Shown: positions 5,858 to 10,569 of the stretch, piece by piece | How the letters are laid out: each line of letters begins with the position of its first letter | Position numbering within the stretch: the stretch's first letter is position 1 | Origin: Candidatus Poribacteria bacterium | GTDB lineage: Bacteria > Poribacteria > WGA-4E > UBA9662 | NCBI GenBank assembly: GCA_002729015.1 | Contig: PBVO01000073.1 | Location: forward strand, 12,967 to 23,535 | DNA: 10,569 nt | Reading direction: 5' to 3' | Made by a program: the position numbers and the translations under genes | The notes under the pieces: model-generated | What the model was told of the DNA's origin: nothing | The model's database searches: none | The model's input: the letters and a program-made list of their open reading frames with translations, nothing else

Positions 5858-6313
5858 TTAACGCTCGAGGCTTCGTTTATAATTGTAAGTAATTGCGGAA
5901 ATATCGTCAACGTTGATTTGCTCTCTTTTTTCCATAAGTTGATGATAACGATTACTTTCCTGTTTTTCTAACTCTTCAATTGCTAACTTATCTTGTGAAG
6001 CTTCCAGTAATTGGTCGCGCTTTTCTTCCGCAACTTGTTTAAGTTCAGTAATTGATTGCAATTGATTAATCATTTGTAGTTCTAGATTACAGAAATAGTC
6101 GAAATAATAACGACTCTCGTGTGGGCTTATATTCAGCACTTGCTGCTCACGGTATGCATCAACAGCACCCTTTTGTAAACGTAACATGCTTTCAAACGTC
6201 TGTTCTGCATCGGATACATTTTGTCTTGCTGCGACGAACTCACCTTGTCTCTGCTTTTCGATACTATCTCGGATTTCGAGGACTTGTTGCAAAGGAAATC
6301 GAAATTTTCTCAT
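5858..6313 (-). CDS. fliJ: FliJ, flagellar export coiled-coil protein
   Basis: FliJ is the central stalk of the FliI ATPase ring and links it to the export gate. The 151-residue protein opens with MRKFRFPLQQVLEIRDSIEK, the usual FliJ start (F-F-L--VL--R---E). The rest is almost entirely charged helix with no membrane segment, including EEKRDQLLEASQDKLAIEEL (about 107-126), and the C-terminus contains YKRSLER. Length matches the family (about 145-150). A TTG three bases earlier (6314-6316) is in frame, but the ATG at 6311-6313 is a better start, with AGGG 7 bases upstream. It follows fliI after 16 bases. FliJ sequences diverge strongly, so the call leans on the N-terminal motif, the coiled coil and the position directly after fliI. 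Confidence 0.9.
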   Translation of the reverse strand: MRKFRFPLQQVLEIRDSIEKQRQGEFVAARQNVSDAEQTFESMLRLQKGAVDAYREQQVLNISPHESRYYFDYFCNLELQMINQLQSITELKQVAEEKRDQLLEASQDKLAIEELEKQESNRYHQLMEKREQINVDDISAITYNYKRSLER

Positions 6314-6329
6314 CAATATTCCCTATACC

Positions 6330-7643
6330 TTAAGCGAACATGCCACAAAGGGTTGAAATGCTTTGATCATAAGGGCGCTCATCTTGTATTTTTTGCTTTA
6401 AAAATTCACTAATAGACTCACGATAATTGACAGCCATGTCAATTTGAGGATCGCTACCAGTCCTATACAGTCCAATATTAATCAAAGTCTGGTTCGTACG
6501 ATATGTTGCTAGTAGATTTCGTAGTTGATCTGATGCTTGCAAATGCTCTTGTGGAGCAATGTCCACCATTAGCCGACTAACACTCTCCAATACATCAATG
6601 GCCGGATAATGTCCCTGAGAAGCCAATTCACGAGATAACACAATATGACCATCCAAAATCGAACGAGTCGCATCTGCGATTGGCTCCATCATATCGTCAC
6701 CTTCGACCAACACTGTGTATACTCCTGTAATACTCCCTTCTCCTTCTGAAGTTCCGGAACGCTCTACTAATTTCGGTAAGATAGAAAACACTGACGGTGT
6801 GTAGCCGCGAGTAGTAGGAGGCTCGCCCACCGTCATACCAACCTCTCGCTGTGCCATTGCAAATCGTGTTACCGAATCCATCATTAATAATACATCTTTA
6901 CCTTGGTCTCTAAAATACTCAGCAATCGCCGTGGCAGCAAAAGCTCCACGGATGCGCATAAGCGCAGGCTGATCAGATGTTGCAACTACGACAACACTCT
7001 TAGCTAAACCTTCTTCGCCCAAAACCTGGTTGGCAAAGTATTCTACTTCTCTCCCTCGTTCTCCTATCAGGGCCACGACATTGACATCTGCCATTGTCTT
7101 ACGCGCAATCATCCCCATCAAAATACTCTTTCCTACACCACTACCACCGAATATACCAACCCTTTGCCCCTTTGCCAACGTCAAAAGGGAGTCAATAGCA
7201 CAAACCCCCGTTGGTATTACTTCCCTTATCGAACTGCGTGTAAGTGGAGGCGGGGGAGATTGATAAATTGGGTACTCATCCTGGCAAGACAATTGACCTT
7301 TACCATCAATCGGGACTCCCATACTATCAATCACACGACCCAACAATGATGGGCTTACAGGAACAGATGGCAAACGGCCAGTAGCTAAGATTTCATCGCC
7401 TGGAGCAAGCCCTTCCATCTCACCCAAAACCATAAGCAAACACTGATGGCTACTATGAAATCCAATTACCTCTGCAGGAACAATCCCTTTTCTACTCTGG
7501 ATTAAACACGACTCACCCACGGGTAACTTTAGACCTTGCGCTTTCACCAGCAGGCCAACTGTTTCTACGACTCTCCCCACAATTGGAGCCAGCCGGATCT
7601 GGCGCAATCGGTTCCTATAACGTTTAATATCTAACCGATCCAC
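6330..7643 (-). CDS. fliI: FliI, flagellum-specific export ATPase
   Basis: FliI hydrolyses ATP to prepare substrates for the flagellar type III export gate; it is related to the F1 ATPase beta subunit. Numbered from GTG 7643, the protein is 437 residues. The N-terminal barrel (about 18-95) begins IVGRVVETVG. The Walker A loop GGSGVGKS (about 166-173) differs from F1 in the usual FliI way. It is followed by GERGREVEYF (195-204), Walker B DVLLMMDS (about 250-257) and the family signature GYTPSVFSILPKLVERSG (280-297), then GSITGVYTVLVEGDDM. All catalytic motifs are intact and the length is normal. No ATG is available at the N-terminus. GTG at 7641-7643 (weak AAAGAG 5 bases upstream) or GTG at 7647-7649 are the candidates, differing by two residues; I prefer 7643. 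Confidence 0.97.
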   Translation of the reverse strand: MDRLDIKRYRNRLRQIRLAPIVGRVVETVGLLVKAQGLKLPVGESCLIQSRKGIVPAEVIGFHSSHQCLLMVLGEMEGLAPGDEILATGRLPSVPVSPSLLGRVIDSMGVPIDGKGQLSCQDEYPIYQSPPPPLTRSSIREVIPTGVCAIDSLLTLAKGQRVGIFGGSGVGKSILMGMIARKTMADVNVVALIGERGREVEYFANQVLGEEGLAKSVVVVATSDQPALMRIRGAFAATAIAEYFRDQGKDVLLMMDSVTRFAMAQREVGMTVGEPPTTRGYTPSVFSILPKLVERSGTSEGEGSITGVYTVLVEGDDMMEPIADATRSILDGHIVLSRELASQGHYPAIDVLESVSRLMVDIAPQEHLQASDQLRNLLATYRTNQTLINIGLYRTGSDPQIDMAVNYRESISEFLKQKIQDERPYDQSISTLCGMFA

Positions 7644-7657
7644 TATCACTCTTTATT

Positions 7658-8581
7658 CTAGTTTTCCGGCCGCACGATTTGGTCAACTTGGCTTAACTTA
7701 GTCTCAAGTCGGGAATCAAGTTGGCCAAAATCGGAAATCAGAAGACATCCTCCCAAATCAACTTCTTCATCTTCAACAATCTCAAGCTGCTCAACTTGAC
7801 TCACTAATTGGTGAAATTCATCATGATGTGGTTCAAGTGATTTTATGTCTTTAGGATTAACGCGAATTTCCAGCTTCTGGCTACCGACCGCAAAGTCAAG
7901 AGCCGATTTTACAGCATAATAGGTTACTTGATCGTTCGAAATCTGATGATGGATAACTTTTTCTGCAATATCAAACACCAATCCAATTAAATCCGTTTCA
8001 GCTGTTTCGAAAATTTCATCCTTTTGTGTCTTTATCGATTGGAGAAAATCCCTGACTTGTTCCGTTACCTCAACGTATTCACGATGACCTTGTTCCCAAC
8101 CTTCCTTGTAGCCTTGTTCCCAACCTTCTTGGTGGCCTAATTCAGCTCCCTCTATTTTCCCTGCCTCAACCCCTTCTTGGTGCCCAATTTCTCTCGCAGT
8201 TTTTTCGGCTTCATCTCGAATTTTGCAGGCATCTTCTGTGGCTTTTTTCCGGATGTCGGAGCCGACCTGTTCTGCATCTTCCCTAGCACTTTCTACTATA
8301 CTTCGACCATCTTCGTTTGCATTTTTAATCAACTGGGCGGCGTTATCTTCCGCGGACTGCACAATTTCTGCAGATCGGTTCTCTGCGACTTGAACAGTAT
8401 AATCATAAATACCTTGGATATTAACAGGCAAAGGAAGGTCATCAACTTCTGGCTCCCTCGCGAGCATCAAGAATTTACCCATTCGTTCTTGTTCTACAGC
8501 ACGCAACTCATGAGCACTTACCGCCTCACTCTCACCACTACCACCAATCATTTCTAAAGGCCCAGTGATTCTTCTACCCAT
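7658..8581 (-). CDS. fliH: FliH, regulator of the FliI export ATPase
   Basis: FliH dimers bind FliI, hold it at the export gate through FliN and restrain its ATPase. The 307-residue protein has a variable N-terminus (1-60), then Ala/Glu-rich helix typical of the stator-stalk family (about 65-130). An uninterrupted ladder follows of glycines every four residues from Gly133 to Gly165 (nine glycines), the FliH GxxxG hallmark. The C-terminal domain (about 195-305) has the VSR/FliH pattern: LIGLVFDIAEKVIHHQI, LEIRVNPKDI, VDLGGCLLISDFGQLDSRLE. At 307 residues it is longer than E. coli FliH (about 235) mainly before the ladder. The ATG at 8579-8581 lies inside fliG, with an 8-base overlap and an AGGAG 4 bases upstream, so translation is probably coupled. 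The tandem 24-base repeat in the ladder is described under findings. Confidence 0.93.
   Translation of the reverse strand: MGRRITGPLEMIGGSGESEAVSAHELRAVEQERMGKFLMLAREPEVDDLPLPVNIQGIYDYTVQVAENRSAEIVQSAEDNAAQLIKNANEDGRSIVESAREDAEQVGSDIRKKATEDACKIRDEAEKTAREIGHQEGVEAGKIEGAELGHQEGWEQGYKEGWEQGHREYVEVTEQVRDFLQSIKTQKDEIFETAETDLIGLVFDIAEKVIHHQISNDQVTYYAVKSALDFAVGSQKLEIRVNPKDIKSLEPHHDEFHQLVSQVEQLEIVEDEEVDLGGCLLISDFGQLDSRLETKLSQVDQIVRPEN
8087..8185 (-). repeat. Glycine ladder (GxxxG) of FliH with a 24-base tandem duplication
   Basis: This segment encodes FliH residues 133-165, with Gly at 133, 137, 141, 145, 149, 153, 157, 161 and 165. Within it, 8088-8111 and 8112-8135 are two 24-base units that share their first 17 bases (plus-strand ccttgttcccaaccttc) and encode GWEQGHRE and GWEQGYKE. 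The eight-residue unit keeps the four-residue glycine spacing, so the ladder grows without a break in phase. Confidence 0.85.
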
Positions 8582-9575
8582 ACATCTCCTCTTGCTCTAA
8601 GGAGATTTTAATTTTGTCAGCCTCTTCAAGCTTACGTATTTCATCTAAAATTACTCTTTGGGCGCCCGAAACATCACTAGCACGTTGCGGGGGCAGATCG
8701 TTCATCGTCCCTTCAATTCTAGCTCTTAGCTTGTCCGTCATATTAGATAAAAACTTTTCCTTCACACCATCGCTAGCACCTTTTAAAGCTAAAGGCAAAT
8801 CAGTTTGCATGCAGGGAAGTGATACGATTTCACCTCTGAAAGCCATATCATCAATCAAAGTAACATCCTCAAAAGTAAACATATTTTCTCTGATCTTTTC
8901 AACAGCTTCAGGGTTTCGTTGCTCTAAGCTTTCAAGAACACTATCTGCTCGCTCACGAGATACCTTAGTCATAATTTTAGCCAAAATCACAGGCCCATCT
9001 GTCTGGTTTTGACCACTCTGACTCGCGCCTTGAAATTTTTCTCTCAAAGTTGCTTCTACTTCTTCAACAGCCTCAGGTGTGATTGTAGACATGGAAGCGA
9101 TTCGTGCTGCAATCTGATTTTGCTTTCGGGAAGGAAACAATTCAATAACTTGTGCTCCTTTATCGGCCGGCAAAAACGACAGGACCAAAGCAATAGTTTG
9201 TGGGTTTTCTGTCGATAGGAAACTGTAAATTTCCTCACCTTCAGCATCATTAAACATACTGAAAGGCGTCTGGTCAATTACAGTCTGCAACCGATCAGTC
9301 ATATCTCTTGCCGCTCGCTTACTCCCGAACGCCTGCTCCAGCAAAGCTTCAGCTTCCGCCAATCCACCAGAAGCATAAATACCTTCAGACTCCATAACGC
9401 CTAGAAAATCATCCATCACTGTCGCTCTCTCATCTGGAGAAATTGAAGCTGGAGAAGCGATTTCAACTAAAACTTTCTCTTGATCAGCTTCACTTAACCG
9501 TTTAAAGATTTCCCCACTAATCTTTCCTTTCAGGGTTAGAAGGAAAACCGCAGTTTTTCGAATCCCATTCATCAT
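8574..9575 (-). CDS. fliG: FliG, rotor protein of the flagellar switch
   Basis: FliG sits under the MS ring, binds FliF and FliM and takes the torque from MotA. The 333-residue protein has the N-terminal FliF-binding domain (about 4-100), beginning GIRKTAVFLLTL, and a middle ARM domain with ENPQTIALVLSFLP (123-136), a variant of the EHPQ FliM-binding motif. A linker at about 183-196 (DGPV where relatives have GGV) leads to the C-terminal torque domain (about 197-325). Length is typical. The ATG at 9573-9575 has GGAG 5 bases upstream; a second ATG follows directly. The torque helix is unusual: after FEDVTLIDD (235-243) the expected R-IQ--LREV is replaced by MAFRGEIVSLPCMQ, and the stretch to LPLALKGAS is two residues longer than in relatives. 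The downstream part (KEKFLSNMTDKLRARI) is normal, so a frameshift is unlikely. Confidence 0.95.
   Translation of the reverse strand: MMNGIRKTAVFLLTLKGKISGEIFKRLSEADQEKVLVEIASPASISPDERATVMDDFLGVMESEGIYASGGLAEAEALLEQAFGSKRAARDMTDRLQTVIDQTPFSMFNDAEGEEIYSFLSTENPQTIALVLSFLPADKGAQVIELFPSRKQNQIAARIASMSTITPEAVEEVEATLREKFQGASQSGQNQTDGPVILAKIMTKVSRERADSVLESLEQRNPEAVEKIRENMFTFEDVTLIDDMAFRGEIVSLPCMQTDLPLALKGASDGVKEKFLSNMTDKLRARIEGTMNDLPPQRASDVSGAQRVILDEIRKLEEADKIKISLEQEEMYG
8586..8590 (-). promoter_or_regulatory. Ribosome binding site of fliH inside fliG
   Basis: AGGAG on the minus strand, 4 bases before the fliH ATG at 8581. It is embedded in the last codons of fliG (Glu-Glu-Met-Tyr-Gly-stop), which fits translational coupling of FliG and FliH. 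Confidence 0.75.
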
Positions 9576-9630
9576 CTAATCTCCAATTTTTCTATTCAGG
9601 TAACTAAAAGCAATCTACTCTGATCCTCAT

Positions 9631-10569
9631 TTATGCATCGGAATCAACTTCTGAATCTCCCGTACTTTCTACTGAAACTTCCATTCCAGATTCAGTCACC
9701 CAACTACGCAGAATGTCCGCAGTAGCTCCAGGTTCATCTTCAGCAAATTGGCGAATTTGATCGAACGTGTCTTTTCGTCTTTGTATTTCTGCTTCCTGTC
9801 GAAGTACTTCCTCTTCTTGGGCGCGTTTTTCAGCCTCTATTGCTTCGATTTTTGCTTGTTCTTCTTCAGCCTGCTTTCTTTCTGAACTATCTACTACAGC
9901 TGCGACCTTAGATTCAACAGTTTCTTGTTCAGCTTCAGCTTCAAATTCCTTTTTTAAATCCGAAAATCGGACTTCAAGCCATTGATTGACATAATCTTCG
10001 ACGGTTAACCCTTTCGGTAAATGTTCTTCTCCAAGTTGTATCGGCCGCTCAGATTCTACCGCAGTCGTCGCAATTGGTTTGTCAATTAACGATCGCAAAA
10101 ACACCAAAATTGCAATGACAACCAGGGCAACGACGATCATTTCACCTAACTTTGTCCAAACCGGCGGAGGGGTGCTCTCTAAAGCTGACTGAATAGCCTT
10201 CGTAACTTGGAATTGAGATAAAGAAACTGCAATTTTCTGATCCAGTAACCCTGGATCTGTAGCAAATCCGAGTGTTTTAGCAACAATATCTTTGATGTTG
10301 TCCACCTCACCTTCAAGTGAAAAGTCAACCATAACTGCTGCAGATAGCACCGTGATCTGTGGTGTTGACTTCTCCTCTGTGATAATTTTGTCCATTTCAT
10401 AGTTCTGAATTTCTCTACCTTTATCGTAAGTGGATGGGCCAGAACCTCCCATCGAATACTGATACTCTGGAGGGAAAAGATTACTCTCGACTCCTGGTTC
10501 TCCACCAGGAATTGAGCCTTGTCCTTCGAAAGACTCTGTTTCTTTGTATTTACTTCTAACAACACCAGT
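9631..10569 (-). CDS. fliF: FliF, MS-ring protein (C-terminal part only)
   Basis: FliF forms the MS ring that houses the export gate. The frame is open to the right edge, and 312 C-terminal residues are present; roughly the first 220-250 are missing. The part seen starts in the periplasmic region with GSIPGGEPGVES (19-30) and SGPSTYDKGREIQNYEMDKI (43-62), hallmark FliF sequences. Further on are ITVLSAAVMVDF (72-83) and the second membrane helix (about 143-160, MIVVALVVIAILVFLRSL). The cytoplasmic tail is about 150 residues, longer than the roughly 80 of enteric FliF, and has a charged coiled coil (about 194-277) before the C-terminal FliG-binding segment (EDEPGATADILRSWVTESG, 277-295; compare VA--IR-W in relatives). 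A run of acidic residues ends the protein. The 55-base gap to fliG holds no obvious hairpin. Confidence 0.95.
   Translation of the reverse strand, partial: TGVVRSKYKETESFEGQGSIPGGEPGVESNLFPPEYQYSMGGSGPSTYDKGREIQNYEMDKIITEEKSTPQITVLSAAVMVDFSLEGEVDNIKDIVAKTLGFATDPGLLDQKIAVSLSQFQVTKAIQSALESTPPPVWTKLGEMIVVALVVIAILVFLRSLIDKPIATTAVESERPIQLGEEHLPKGLTVEDYVNQWLEVRFSDLKKEFEAEAEQETVESKVAAVVDSSERKQAEEEQAKIEAIEAEKRAQEEEVLRQEAEIQRRKDTFDQIRQFAEDEPGATADILRSWVTESGMEVSVESTGDSEVDSDA

Noticed and set aside
8177..8557. Plus-strand open frame of 126 codons
   Set aside because: It is the reverse strand of the Glu/Ala-rich FliH helix. The Phe/Ser/Ile-rich translation is what that codon bias produces in reverse.
8574..9575. 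Frameshift in fliG explaining the odd torque helix
   Set aside because: The reading frame is the same before and after, the flanks match the family, and the difference is two whole residues, so two compensating indels would be needed.
10179..10565. Second minus-strand frame of 128 codons over fliF
   Set aside because: It is out of frame with the clear FliF motifs (SIPGGEPGVES, the second membrane helix) that continue to the right edge.

Overview
The window is a single block of flagellar genes, all on the minus strand, so transcription runs from the right edge to the left. In transcription order the genes are fliF (5' end off the right edge), fliG, fliH, fliI, fliJ, a MotE/FlbB-like membrane coiled-coil gene, flbD, motA, motB, fliL, fliM, two tandem fliN-type genes, fliO and fliP (3' end off the left edge). 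Gaps run from an 8-base overlap to about 75 bases, and I see no convincing internal terminator or promoter, so this looks like the middle of one long operon. There is no RNA gene, mobile element or CRISPR array, and no gene-free stretch longer than 300 bases.

The order resembles the large flgB/fla operon of spirochetes, with relatives in Firmicutes and some deltaproteobacteria-type lineages: fliF-G-H-I-J, a coiled-coil gene, then flbD-motA-motB-fliL-fliM-fliN-fliO-fliP. The stator proteins resemble Vibrio PomA/PomB in several motifs, and FliL looks like a lipoprotein. By eye the base composition is moderately AT-rich. Together these suggest a diderm, possibly marine, swimming bacterium from a lineage outside the well-studied gammaproteobacteria. 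The sequence alone does not fix the phylum.

Right part (about 6330-10569): FliF forms the MS ring and FliG is the rotor protein beneath it. FliH, FliI and FliJ make up the cytoplasmic ATPase complex of the flagellar type III export system. Middle (about 3158-5836): a membrane-anchored coiled-coil protein with an MgtE_N-like end, FlbD, and the MotA/MotB stator that turns ion flow into torque. Left part (1-3135): FliL (stator-associated), FliM and two FliN-type proteins (C-ring switch), then FliO and FliP (export gate).

The gene content is ordinary, and I do not see an unknown system. The details worth a second look are: a diverged and lengthened torque-helix region in FliG; FliL with a lipobox in place of a transmembrane anchor; two tandem FliN-type proteins, one with an insertion; an uninterrupted nine-glycine ladder in FliH that includes a 24-base tandem duplication; a long charged coiled coil in the FliF tail; absence of the hook genes (fliK, flgD, flgE) that sit between the coiled-coil gene and flbD in the spirochete operon; and non-ATG starts for fliI and fliP.
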